This document shows positions 7,308 through 15,408 of a stretch of DNA of 18,742 nt, piece by piece. Numbering within the stretch: position 1 is the stretch's first letter; every line of letters starts with the position of its first letter. A program made the translations under genes and the position numbers. The stretch covers positions 1 through 18,742 of the forward strand of contig NZ_JNYQ01000030.1 in NCBI RefSeq assembly GCF_000717245.1. Reading direction: 5' to 3'. The DNA is from Kitasatospora papulosa. GTDB lineage: Bacteria; Actinomycetota; Actinomycetes; Streptomycetales; Streptomycetaceae. The notes beneath the pieces are model-generated. The model was not told the DNA's origin. It was given only the letters and a program-made list of their open reading frames with translations, and did no database searches.

Positions 7308-7380
7308 CCAACATCAACTGACGGACCGGGGGGCATCTTCCACCCGTCGGAACTGGTCCACAATTCAGGCGTAGCCGACA
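6732..7380 (+). mobile_element. Decayed IS21-family element, right part
   Basis: The segment contains most of an istB gene and its 3' flank, ending at 7380 in GGCGTAGCCGACA. That is the inverted complement of a TGTCGG-type terminus, the usual IS21 end. The istA transposase and the left terminus are missing; instead the element abuts the permease remnant at about 6735. The 3' flank (7308-7380) shows the short G-rich and GTCGGAAC stretches often seen between istB and the terminus of actinobacterial IS21 copies. The exact ends are inferred from pattern, not from target duplications. Confidence 0.6.
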
Positions 7381-7388
7381 GGGGAAGA

Positions 7389-7435
7389 GGCGCCTTGCGG
7401 GACGCACCCGCGGGGAAAGCATGCCGTAAGGCGCC
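7389..7435. repeat. Nested inverted repeats beside the IS21 end
   Basis: Arms GGCGCCTT (7389-7396) and AAGGCGCC (7428-7435) are perfect complements. Directly inside the left arm GCGGG (7397-7401) pairs with CCCGC (7407-7411), giving a stacked stem with a 16-base one-sided bulge that contains GCATGC. The rest of the gap up to 7640 shows no gene. Function is unknown: a structured RNA, a terminator for either side, or relic element structure are all possible. Confidence 0.45.
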
Positions 7436-7640
7436 GCGTCCGAAGCGCAGAGACCACCCCAGCCCCGTGGCCGGCGCTTGATGCTGACAAAGATCCCTGA
7501 GGCGGTCACGCCCCACCGTTCAGGACGAGTGGCTCCCGACACCGAGCCGCCCCGGACAGGACTGCACACACTCGTGACGTCGCGTGCTGATCAGGCCGCA
7601 GCCGTATCTCCGCATACCCGACGAGGGGGCAAGGACGTGC

Positions 7641-9155
7641 TCAGGCAGTGAGCAGCTCGGCGATCTCATCGGCGAGCTTGGGTCCGAGCGAGCCCCAGCC
7701 GTCCTTGTAGTCGTAGACGCTCGCCAGGGTGCGGGCCTCGTAGTCACCGTTGAGGATGTCGATGTCGGTGGCGGTGATGAGCGAGGGGTGGGCGACGCCG
7801 ACGGCGCCCGAGACCCTCAGCAACTCCCTTCGCAGGGTGCGCAGGTACATCGCGGCCCTGATGGCCTTCGAGGGAGCGTCGATGCCGCGCGTCAGCCACG
7901 GGTCCTGCGTGGCGATGCCGGTGGGGCATGCGTCGGTGTGGCACTTCTGCGCCTGGATACAGCCGATGGACAGCATCGCCTCACGGCCCACGTTGACCAT
8001 GTCGACGCCGAGGGCGAACGCGACGACAGCGTTCTCGGGCAGACCGAGCTTGCCGGAGCCGATGAAGGTGATGTCGTCAGTCAGCCCGCGCTCGGCGAAC
8101 ACGCTGTAGACGCGGGAGAAGCCGATGCGGAACGGCAGGGACACCGAGTCGGCGAAGATCAGGGGAGCAGCCCCGGTGCCGCCCTCGCCTCCGTCGATGG
8201 TCACGAAGTCGACCCCTCGATCACCTCGCTCCATCAGGGTGGCGAGTTCCTCCCAGAAGCCCATTTCCCCGATGGCGCTCTTGATCCCGACGGGCAATCC
8301 GGTCTCCGTGGCCAGCAGTTCCACGAAGTCGAGCATCGAGTCCACGTCGTGGAAGGCGGTGTGCCGCGACGGCGACGCGCAGTCCTTGCCCGCGGGGATG
8401 CCGCGGATCCCGGCGATCTCGTCGGTCACCTTCACACCCGGCAGCATGCCGCCGAGCCCCGGCTTCGCACCCTGCGAGAGCTTGATCTCGATCGCCTTGA
8501 CAGGCCCGCTCGCGACCACGGACTTCAGCTTGTCGAGATTGAACGTCCCGTCCTCGTTGCGGCAGCCGAAGTACGACGTACCGATCTGGAGGACGAGTTC
8601 CCCACCGTTGAGGTGGTAGGGCGACAGGCCGCCCTCACCGGTGTTGTGCATCGTCCCGGCCAGCGCCGCACCCTTGTTGAGCGCCGTGACGGCCGCGCCG
8701 GACAGCGAGCCGAAGCTCATCGCCGAGATGTTGACCACACTCGCCGGCCGGAACGCCTTCGCGCGGCCTCGTGGTCCGCCGAGCACCTTGGCCGAGGGCA
8801 ACGGCGCCTGTGCGTCGCGCAGATCGGGCAGCCGACCGGCGAACGTGCGCTGCTTCACGTACGCGTGACCCTGCACGTGCTCGACGTCGTTGTCGGTGCC
8901 GAACCCGAAGTAGTTGTTCTCCTCCTTCGCCGACGCGTAGATCCAGCTGCGCTGGTCACGGCTGAAGGGCCGTTCCTCGTCGTTGGACGTCACAACGTAC
9001 TGCCGCAACTCGGGGCCGATCCTCTCCAGCAAGTACCTGGCGTGCCCCACCACGGGGAAGTTCCTCAGCAGTGCGTGCTTCTTCTGCACAAGGTCGCGGG
9101 CGGCCACCAGCGCCAACGCGGCGGCGGCTGACGCGCCTATGTTCCGAGCACGCAT
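7641..9155 (-). CDS. FMN-binding glutamate synthase-family protein
   Basis: 504-residue protein corresponding to the synthase domain of glutamate synthase (GltB), without the glutamine amidotransferase domain, as in the stand-alone YerD-like group. A hydrophobic N-terminal stretch (residues 4-18) may anchor it to the membrane. The barrel follows, with SAMSFGSLSG, GEGGLSPYHLNGGELVLQIG, KLSQGAKPGLGGMLPG and DGGEGGTGAAP, which bind FMN and substrate. Cys399, Cys405 and Cys410 (C-x5-C-x4-C in CIQAQKCHTDAC) match the 3Fe-4S cluster ligands. I chose ATG 9155 because AGGA lies nine bases upstream; the longer frame to 9194 has no better site. The true substrate of these stand-alone proteins is not established. 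It is an isolated minus-strand gene. GGCTC/GAGCC at 7531-7548 is a weak possible terminator. Confidence 0.88.
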   Translation of the reverse strand: MRARNIGASAAAALALVAARDLVQKKHALLRNFPVVGHARYLLERIGPELRQYVVTSNDEERPFSRDQRSWIYASAKEENNYFGFGTDNDVEHVQGHAYVKQRTFAGRLPDLRDAQAPLPSAKVLGGPRGRAKAFRPASVVNISAMSFGSLSGAAVTALNKGAALAGTMHNTGEGGLSPYHLNGGELVLQIGTSYFGCRNEDGTFNLDKLKSVVASGPVKAIEIKLSQGAKPGLGGMLPGVKVTDEIAGIRGIPAGKDCASPSRHTAFHDVDSMLDFVELLATETGLPVGIKSAIGEMGFWEELATLMERGDRGVDFVTIDGGEGGTGAAPLIFADSVSLPFRIGFSRVYSVFAERGLTDDITFIGSGKLGLPENAVVAFALGVDMVNVGREAMLSIGCIQAQKCHTDACPTGIATQDPWLTRGIDAPSKAIRAAMYLRTLRRELLRVSGAVGVAHPSLITATDIDILNGDYEARTLASVYDYKDGWGSLGPKLADEIAELLTA

Positions 9156-9422
9156 GAAAGACGTTCCTCTCCTCGACTGGCCGAACCTCACCACGACCGG
9201 CTACCCCACGCCACCGAAATGCCACGGGAGGAAAGCGAAGGTTCTCGTCCCACCGCGGCAAGATAGGGGCATCAGAGCGGCTCGCAGTGATTCGGCAGCC
9301 GCCCGCTCGGCCGTCGGTCGTCGGCCTTGTGCAGGATGACCATCTCGCGGAAGCCACACCGCTGCGCGCCGACGTTCGGCAGGCATCCGCCGATCTAGGC
9401 CGACACGCGCCCCTGGCGCAAC

Positions 9423-9854
9423 GATGCCTGCAGCCCCCTTGACGCTGATCCAGACTCGGGCGAATCCTGCCCATCCGTGTCACATTCGGCGCCGAAGGGG
9501 CGGGCGACCTGGCAGGAGGTGGCGGCCGCACTGGACTGCACCTCCGACAAGGCGCGCGACGTTCTCCGGTCGTAAGCGGACGGGCAGCGCCGCCTGGACG
9601 AAGGCGACGAGCAGGAGGGGCGGAAGCCGACCGGGTTCACCGCCTCACGGCCCGACTTCTCCGACGGTCATACCGCGAACGGGACCGTGAAGCTGAGGCT
9701 CGGCGGGGGCGACCTGCCACTACTGCGGGCACGTCGAGCCGCGCCCGAGGGAGGAGTGGTGATCCCCCCAGGCCACCTCGAACAGCCTCTGACCGCCCTC
9801 CTGTGCCGTGACCGGACCTCGGGCCTCTTGGAGGTCCGCGGCCCGTTGTTGTGA
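9423..9854 (+). pseudogene. Possible decayed ORF of unknown function
   Basis: One frame is open from 9423 to TGA 9852-9854 except for TAA at 9573. Between about 9490 and 9720 its third-position GC is high. It reads RATWQEVAAALDCTSDKARD, which looks like a helix-turn-helix-style segment (TWQEVAAAL), then ADGQRRLDEGDEQEG. No start codon with a ribosome binding site is seen upstream. I do not recognise a family. It may be a relic of a small regulatory or hypothetical protein, or chance coding bias. Confidence 0.3.
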
Positions 9855-9876
9855 GCGTGGCGGTCGGTTTAGCAGG

Positions 9877-10305
9877 TCAGAGGTGAAACGCGGACTCCGC
9901 TTCATCCCTGTTTTTCAGGGTGGTGATTAACGAGGTGCTGCCAGCCGGCGTGCGGTCGGGCGCTGCCTGGAGGCGGTCGAGGCGTTCGTAGAGGGCCCGT
10001 ACGAGCCGGGCACGGTTCTGGGCGCAGCGGGCGGTGCCCTGTATCGGTTGGGACAGGTGGCCGGCGGCTTCGCGGAGGATGCCTTCGGCGAGGGCGCCGC
10101 GGCCGTCGTTCTTCGGAAGGGCGGCGGCGTGGCGCTGGACGTCGGCGGCGACTGCGTGGGCGTGCCCGGTCAGCTGGAGCACGATCTGTTCGTAGTCGCG
10201 CGGGGTGAGGTTCGGCTCCTTCCACGCGAGGACGGCGGTGACGAGTTCTTCGTGCGGCGCGCGGTCCAGCGGAAGTTCGACGGCGACCAGGCTGACCGGG
10301 GCCGA
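9877..10305 (-). pseudogene. DUF6415-like protein, 5'-truncated
   Basis: A frame with strong coding bias runs from just after an in-frame TGA (10306-10308) to the stop at 9877, about 142 codons. It reads LVAVELPLDRAPHEELVTAV, then DYEQIVLQLTGHAHAVAADV, then NRARLVRALYERLDRLQA. The central RDYEQIVLQLTGHA and late RCAQNRARLVRALYERLD blocks resemble the DUF6415 proteins common in Streptomyces, described only as associated with natural-product loci. No start codon exists near the beginning: the first usable one, GTG at 10182, is inside the conserved region. The 5' end is therefore missing. The last about 20 residues also look unrelated to the family, so both ends may be replaced. Confidence 0.55.
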
Positions 10306-10473
10306 TCAGTTCCGGCTGCTGGGGCTGTGCAGGCTGTATGCCGAGGGATCCACGCTTCGCTCGCTGCGCCAGGCCGACGTACCCATCGGCACCCGCCAGC
10401 GCGCCGTACTGGAGACGGCGGCCGCCAACTTGGCGTAGAGGTACGGCTCGCACGGCCTGCGTGAATACGGTTC

Positions 10474-10500
10474 GGGCGGTGCCGCATCGCGGCACCGCCC
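10474..10500. terminator. Perfect 12-bp stem, 3-base loop
   Basis: GGGCGGTGCCGC (10474-10485) and GCGGCACCGCCC (10489-10500) pair perfectly around ATC, the strongest hairpin in the window. It begins ten bases after the minus-strand stop at 10510, so it fits as terminator for that gene, and it is equally able to act on plus-strand transcripts. It has outlived the genes beside it. Confidence 0.75.
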
Positions 10501-10509
10501 ACGCATCGA

Positions 10510-10853
10510 TCAGGCAGGGTTGTCGACGGTCACGAAGCCCGCTTCCTTGTAATACGGGTCGAAGTCCTCGCCCGGTTCGGCGTTGTGGACCAGCCGGGCG
10601 AAGGCACGCTCGAAGCGAGTCACCTCGAAGGTCTTGCCTTCCCGCTTGTCGTAGATGGGCTTGGGAACCGGCGTCGACCCAGGGGCTTGAAGGACGAGCG
10701 CTCATCGCCGGTGCGGGACTCCGCAGCCAGCGGCAGCGCTCGAACACCCTCGGTGAGGGTGGTGATCTCAGCAGCCTGGGCCGGAGTAGCAGCGAGCAGG
10801 GGCATAGGGGTCAGTGCAGCGGAGGCGAAGCCCCGCGCAGCGTCGGTGATCAT
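10510..10853 (-). pseudogene. Secreted nuclease N-terminus joined to an unknown C-terminus
   Basis: ATG 10853 starts a signal-peptide-like segment with an ALTPMPLLAATPAQA core and cleavage near AQA-AE. It is followed by EITTLTEGVRALPLAAESRT and DERSSFK. That is the opening of the secreted HNH-type nucleases I recall in Streptomyces, which continue with SFKHW and DGCNTR. Instead, after about codon 59 the sequence changes frame and reads PKPIYDKREGKTFEVTRFER, AFARLVHNAEPGEDFDPYY and VTVDNPA, ending at TGA 10510-10512. The second half has clear coding bias and a terminator behind it but no HNH motif, and I do not recognise it. The junction lies near 10675-10685. It is probably a deletion fusion of two genes. 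Confidence 0.5.
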
Positions 10854-11125
10854 GACGCCCTTGTACTTGCATTACGCCCCCCGAACCGGTCGAACGTGCT
10901 GGCACATCACTCCGGGGGCCCCACCGTGATCCTCAACGTACCAGCACTAATCGCGCACGAGATCGTTAGGACGTGGCTCCCAACTCGGACGATACTCCGC
11001 GCTTAGGTTATATGCCGAAAGCCTGGGCACGCGATGGCAGGCAGATGATTGCGCTTCCCCTCTCGCCATGCCTTCCCTTAGGAGCAGGCATGGCGTTCCG
11101 GAAATGCGGGCAGGAGTCAAGGGCT

Positions 11126-12098
11126 ATGCAGATCGGGTACAAACTTGCCGCTGAGGCCTACGGGCCGGGTGAACTGGTGCGTCAGGCTGTGACGGCAGAG
11201 CGGGCGGGTTTCGATGTATCGAGGTCAGTGACCACTACCATCCATGGTTGGGCAACCAAGGGAATTCTCCTTTCGCCTGGACGCTGCTTGGTGCCATCGC
11301 GGCACGGAGCGATCGGATCGGATTGGCAACGGGCGTGACGTGTCCGACGGTGCGCTACCATCCGGCGATCATCGCGCAGGCCGCAGCTACCATGGCTCTG
11401 TTGTCCGAAGGGCGCTTCACCCTGGGGCCGGGGTCAGGCGAGCGACTCAATGAGCATGTTGTGGGCCGCGGCTTCCCCGACACGGTGACCACCAGGCAGG
11501 AAAAGCTTCATGCAGCCATCGAAATCATTGAACTGTTGTGGCATGGGGGCTACCAGTCGTATGACGGTACATACCTCCGGTTGTCCGACGCCCGCGTATT
11601 CGACCTGCCCGACACTCCCCCTGGCATTGCCGTAGCCCCTGGGGGGCGAGCGCGCAGCCGTCTTGGCGGCCGAGCTTGGGGACGGGCTCTTCGTGACGGA
11701 GGACCGGCCTTGAATCGTCAAGCAGTACCGAGACGCAGGCGGGACTGGGCCTCGATATGCCGAGGTTCCAGTCGCCTGGGCACCGGACGAAGAGACTGCA
11801 GCGCGGGCCGCCCTGAAAACCTCCAGGTAAGCGCTGACCGGGTGGACGGTCATGAGCGCTGCCGAATCCGGCGCACTTCGAGTCGGCTACGAGCACGGCC
11901 GAATGGAAAACATCAGGGAAAGATCCCTGCGGTCCGTATCCCTCTCAGCATGTGGAGGCGGTGCAACGCTACCTCGACGCGGGATTCGGCCGGGTCGTGA
12001 TGCAGAACGCCGGCCCGGACTCTATGTTCATCGATTTCTACAGCCGCGAGCTCGATGCCCGCCTCCGCAGGCTTGGTACACCGCAGTCGTCTGGGTGA
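11126..12098 (+). pseudogene. F420-dependent LLM-class oxidoreductase, multiply broken
   Basis: Almost the whole gene can be followed through four frames. ATG 11126 (AGGAG nine bases upstream) gives MQIGYKLAAEAYGPGELVRQ. After a one-base shift near 11218 comes EVSDHYHPWLGNQGNSPFAW, then IGLATGVTCPTVRYHPAI and LSEGRFTLGPGSGERLNEH. After a shift in the G run 11641-11646 comes ERAAVLAAELGDGLFVTEDR, with stops TGA 11711-11713 and TAA 11828-11830. After a shift near 11925 comes GPYPSQHVEAVQRYLDAGFG to TGA 12096. The blocks match the luciferase-like, G6PDH-type F420 family (TIGR03557-like), in which the reduced deazaflavin is the hydride carrier. Total length, about 324 codons, is normal, so decay is by point changes and not deletion. 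Confidence 0.8.
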
Positions 12099-12219
12099 AG
12101 ACAAGCCGTATTCAGGGCGCCGCAGTCTTCCTCGCACGCCGACCCGGCCGCGCGCCCAAACAGTGCGAGAGCCCCTTCCTGCAGACGGGCCCCGCCGACG
12201 ATCAAGAAGGGACTTTCCC

Positions 12220-13266
12220 GTGACAGGCAGTACCGAACGACGCCTCGTCGTGCCCGAGAGGCCCGTGTCTCCGGGCCACGAGGGAGAATTCGAAGCCCGT
12301 GCGCTTCGGGCCGAGACCTCGGCGCGTTTCGCCGGGGCGGTCGCCGCGATGGAGAGCGGGCGCCTGCTTTTCCCGCTCCCTGGCAGCGGCAGAACCGCCG
12401 AACGCTTCGCCGCCCTGAAGGCGGTGGCAGAGGACGATCTATGCCTGGCCAGGCTGGTGGAGGGACATGTCGACGCTGTGGCGATTCTCGCCGAACTCGA
12501 CGGCCCCGCCGCAGAGCCGGGCAGCCGCTGGGGCGTGTGGGCTGCCGAACCACCAGGCGAGGGTCTGTCCGCAACCCGTCAACCCGACGGCGGGTGGACA
12601 ATCAGCGGGCTCAAGCAGTATTGCTCTGGGGCGCACAGCTGCACACACGCCTTGGTCACCGCACGCGTCAAGGACGGTCGACGCCTCTTCGCCGTCTCCC
12701 TGAGCGACACCTCCTACGAACCGCTCGAGGGGACGTGGCGGGCACTGGGTATGGCCGGCTCGGATACGCCGGATGTGCGCTTTCATGAAGCCCCGGCCGA
12801 GCCGGTAGGTGCCGTAGAGGATTACGTGAACCGGCCCGGTTTCCAGCACGGGGGCATCGGAGTGGCCGCCTGCTGGCTCGGCGGAGCGCGCGCAGTGGCC
12901 CGTCCGCTCTACGCGGCGGCGGCTCGCGGGAGTGATCCGCACACCACAGCGCACCTCGGCGCGGTGGACATCGACGTGCACGCAGCAGAACTGACCTTGA
13001 ATGCCGCGGCGACCGCCATCGACACCGATCCCCTGGACTCCAAGGGCGAGGCTCGACAGCTGAGCTTGCGTGTCCGAGGACTTGTCGAGGCCGTCTGTGG
13101 GCGCACGCTGGACCACGTCGGCCGCGCCACCGGCGCAGGGCCGCTGTGCCATGACCAGCGCCACGCGCGCAACGTGGCCGACCTCACCGTGTACATCCGC
13201 CAGCACCACGCGGAGCGCAACCTCGCCGAGCTCGGTGCCCTCCTCAGCGAGGGTGAGGGCCTGTGA
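12220..13266 (+). CDS. Acyl-CoA dehydrogenase-like flavoprotein
   Basis: 348-residue member of the acyl-CoA dehydrogenase fold, expected to bind FAD and act on an acyl thioester. It is shorter than the usual 380 or more residues, mainly at the N-terminal helical domain. The middle beta domain is recognisable: WGVWAAEPPGEGLSATRQ, then GLKQYCSGAHSCTHALVTAR, then FHEAPAEPVG. The C-terminal helical domain includes GIGVAACWLGGARAVARPLY. GTG 12220 is preceded by GAAGGGA with about eight bases spacing; an upstream extension lacks a site and overlaps the F420 relic. The gene opens a four-gene operon, its stop overlapping the next start (GTGA at 13263-13266). In that setting it may oxidise or modify an acyl group bound for a glycoconjugate and not serve fatty-acid breakdown; that is inference. 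Confidence 0.8.
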   Translation: MTGSTERRLVVPERPVSPGHEGEFEARALRAETSARFAGAVAAMESGRLLFPLPGSGRTAERFAALKAVAEDDLCLARLVEGHVDAVAILAELDGPAAEPGSRWGVWAAEPPGEGLSATRQPDGGWTISGLKQYCSGAHSCTHALVTARVKDGRRLFAVSLSDTSYEPLEGTWRALGMAGSDTPDVRFHEAPAEPVGAVEDYVNRPGFQHGGIGVAACWLGGARAVARPLYAAAARGSDPHTTAHLGAVDIDVHAAELTLNAAATAIDTDPLDSKGEARQLSLRVRGLVEAVCGRTLDHVGRATGAGPLCHDQRHARNVADLTVYIRQHHAERNLAELGALLSEGEGL

Positions 13267-14033
13267 GCACGCGCTCCGACGATCCGCCTCCCTACGCGAA
13301 TCCGATTCAGGCTCCCGGCACGGCCGAGGGCCTTTGGGCAGCGTGGTCGGGTTGGGATGCCATGCATGAGTTTCCACTCCCGGCGGCCGGAAGCGTGGTG
13401 GTCGTTGCCGCACACCCGGACGATGAGGTGCTCGGCTTCGGTGGCACCCTTGCCCGGCTGTCGGACCTCGGGCATCAGATGACTGTTGTAGCCGTGACGG
13501 ACGGCGAGGGATCCCACCCGCACAGCAGGGTGCTACGGCCCCACGAACTCGCCGCCATCCGTTCAGAGGAGACCCGCGCCGCTCTGGGCCGGCTGGGCGC
13601 CGGCCACGCCGATGTCGTGCAACTGCACATTCCGGACTCCCAGGTGGCGCGATACGAGGATGACCTGTGCAAGGCGCTTGCTCCGCTGTGTCGCGGAGCA
13701 GCTCTGGTGGCCGCTCCGTGGAGCGGTGACATGCACAGCGACCACGAGGCAGCCGGCCGGGCCACCCGCGCAGCGGCCCAAGCGGTTGGCGCTTCCTTTG
13801 TCGAGTACCCGATCTGGCTGTGGCACTGGGCCCAGCCAGGCGATCCTCGTGTGCCGTGGAGCCGGGCCGCGCAGCTGCCGCTCAACCTCGAGGTCCAGGC
13901 GCGTAAGCGGCACGCCGTCGATGCTTTTGCCTCGCAGATCCTGCCTCTGGGGCCGGGGGCTCAGGATGCGGCGATTTTGCCGCCCGAGGAGATCGCCCAT
14001 CATCTGCGCCCGCGTGAGGTGGTGTTTCAGTGA
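13263..14033 (+). CDS. PIG-L/LmbE-family deacetylase
   Basis: 256-residue zinc-dependent N-deacetylase of the PIG-L/LmbE/MshB family, which removes acetyl groups from N-acetylglucosamine-type sugars. The signature AHPDDE is at residues 50-55 after the strand SVVVVA; His51, Asp54 and His161 (in HSDH, 158-161) are the expected zinc ligands, and Asp53 the likely general base. An N-terminal extension of about 42 residues precedes the core. The GTG start overlaps the dehydrogenase stop by four bases, and GAGGG lies nine bases upstream, so translation is probably coupled. Within this operon it would expose a free amine on a sugar, creating a site for acylation or methylation. The sugar substrate is unknown. 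It is not MshB itself by context, since no mycothiol genes are near. Confidence 0.9.
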   Translation: MSTRSDDPPPYANPIQAPGTAEGLWAAWSGWDAMHEFPLPAAGSVVVVAAHPDDEVLGFGGTLARLSDLGHQMTVVAVTDGEGSHPHSRVLRPHELAAIRSEETRAALGRLGAGHADVVQLHIPDSQVARYEDDLCKALAPLCRGAALVAAPWSGDMHSDHEAAGRATRAAAQAVGASFVEYPIWLWHWAQPGDPRVPWSRAAQLPLNLEVQARKRHAVDAFASQILPLGPGAQDAAILPPEEIAHHLRPREVVFQ

Positions 14034-14647
14034 GCACTCCGGCCGAGTATTTCGAGGGGATGTACGCGGGCAGGAGTGATCCTTGGCATCTCCAGGAGCG
14101 TTGGTATGAGCATCGGAAGTACGCGCTGACCGTGGGGTCGCTGCCGCGACCGCGTTTTCGGCGCGCCTTCGAACCTGCTTGTTCTGTCGGACAGCTGACA
14201 CGCCTTCTCGCACAGAGGTGCGACGAAGTGGTCGCCGCAGATCGGGTCGAATCCGCCGTCGCGACCGCCCGCCGCCGCACAGCGGACCTCAGCCATGTCG
14301 CGGTAAGTCGCCTCACCGTGCCGCAGGAGTGGCCGGAGGGAACGTTCGACCTCATCGTGCTCTCTGAACTCCTCTACTACTTCGACGGACGGCAACTGGA
14401 CGAACTGCTTTCACGGGCCACCGCCTCCCTCGACGCCGGCGGAACCCTGGTGACGGTCCACTGGAACCACCCGGTGCAAGAGCACCTTTACACCGGTGCG
14501 CAGCTCGCTGAGCGGCTGTCGCGCGAACCCGGGCTAGTCCTGGACGTCGATCACACGGAGGAGGATTTCGTTCTGCAGACATTCAGCCGGGTTCTGCCGG
14601 GTGAGGATCCTCCGCTGTCCCCCGCCGGGTTCGAGGGGCTCCTGTGA
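14030..14647 (+). CDS. NodS-like SAM-dependent methyltransferase
   Basis: 205-residue class I methyltransferase. The N-terminal block DPWHLQERWYEHRKYALT (residues 17-34) is typical of NodS-type enzymes, the rhizobial N-methyltransferases that act on deacetylated chito-oligosaccharides. Motif I is FEPACSVGQLT (47-57), with Asp71 at the end of the second strand as probable ribose ligand. Motif IV-like FDLIVLSELLYYF follows near 107-119. The start GTG overlaps the deacetylase stop as GTGA. Being next to a PIG-L deacetylase is telling: in Nod factor synthesis NodB deacetylates and NodS then methylates the freed amine. The same logic may hold here, though this family also contains O-methyltransferases, so the target atom is uncertain. 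Confidence 0.85.
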   Translation: MSTPAEYFEGMYAGRSDPWHLQERWYEHRKYALTVGSLPRPRFRRAFEPACSVGQLTRLLAQRCDEVVAADRVESAVATARRRTADLSHVAVSRLTVPQEWPEGTFDLIVLSELLYYFDGRQLDELLSRATASLDAGGTLVTVHWNHPVQEHLYTGAQLAERLSREPGLVLDVDHTEEDFVLQTFSRVLPGEDPPLSPAGFEGLL

Positions 14648-15408
14648 CCGGCCTCGCCGCCATCGCCGTAGTGATTCCCGCACACAACGAAGAGGCTCCT
14701 CTGTCGGCAGCCCTCGCCTCTGTTCGCCGGGCGACACGTCATCCGGCCGTCAGGTCGGTCAGGCAGCTCGTGGTGGTCGCTGCCGACGCGTGTACCGACC
14801 GGACGATCCAGGTGGCCGTCAGGGAGGGTGCTGTGGTCGCGGCGCTCGACGCGCGCAGTCCGGGTGAGGCCAGAGCCGCTGGTGCGCGACTGGCTCTGGA
14901 CACTCTCGGCGTGGACCCGGCGGCCGTGTGGATCGCGTCGACCGATGCGGACAGCGAAGTTCCCTCTCGTTGGCTTGCGCATCAGCGCGTGTGCGCGGAT
15001 CGGGGTTGGGACGCGGTGGTGGGCACGATCCGTCCGCAAGGGTGGCCGCCCGTGCTCGAGGGCGTGATGAGTGATCATGTGCGTGCGTACGCAACGGCTG
15101 GCAGTACGGAACACCCCTCGAGCCTTCACCCGCACGTCCATGGGGCGAACCTCGGGGTGCGGGCGGATGCGTATCTGAGCGTCGGAGGGTTCTCCTCCCG
15201 CACCACCGGAGAGGATCACGCACTGGTGGCCGCCCTGCAGGCGCATCGTTACCGTGTTCTGCGCACCAGGCGTTTTCCCGTTCTCACCTCCGCGCGTCTG
15301 GCCGCCAGAGCTCGGGGCGGTTATGCAGATCACCTTGCTCAACTCGTAGGGGACGCGCAGTCGCTCGAACCGAAGCACTTCGGCGCGGACCGAGCGACAA
15401 CGCACTGA
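14644..15408 (+). CDS. Family 2 glycosyltransferase
   Basis: 254-residue GT-A fold glycosyltransferase. The opening VVIPAHNEEAPL (9-20) is the nucleotide-binding first strand. STDADSEVP contains the metal-binding DxD (Asp101-Ala-Asp103). GGFSSRTTGEDHALV (181-195) carries the ED motif of the acceptor or catalytic site. No membrane segment is present, so it should be cytoplasmic or peripheral. GTG 14644 overlaps the methyltransferase stop as GTGA, making this the last gene of the operon. It would transfer a sugar from an NDP-sugar either to the acyl/aglycone substrate or to the growing glycan that its neighbours modify. Donor and acceptor cannot be told from sequence. No clear terminator follows. 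Confidence 0.87.
   Translation: MTGLAAIAVVIPAHNEEAPLSAALASVRRATRHPAVRSVRQLVVVAADACTDRTIQVAVREGAVVAALDARSPGEARAAGARLALDTLGVDPAAVWIASTDADSEVPSRWLAHQRVCADRGWDAVVGTIRPQGWPPVLEGVMSDHVRAYATAGSTEHPSSLHPHVHGANLGVRADAYLSVGGFSSRTTGEDHALVAALQAHRYRVLRTRRFPVLTSARLAARARGGYADHLAQLVGDAQSLEPKHFGADRATTH

Noticed and set aside
7584..9131. 515-residue plus-strand ORF
   Set aside because: Antisense of the FMN glutamate synthase-like gene.
9902..10747. 281-residue minus-strand ORF
   Set aside because: Out of frame with the DUF6415-like and nuclease-fusion readings, and very Arg/Pro-rich as expected of a shadow frame.
12439..13413. 324-residue minus-strand ORF
   Set aside because: Antisense of the acyl-CoA dehydrogenase and the start of the deacetylase gene.
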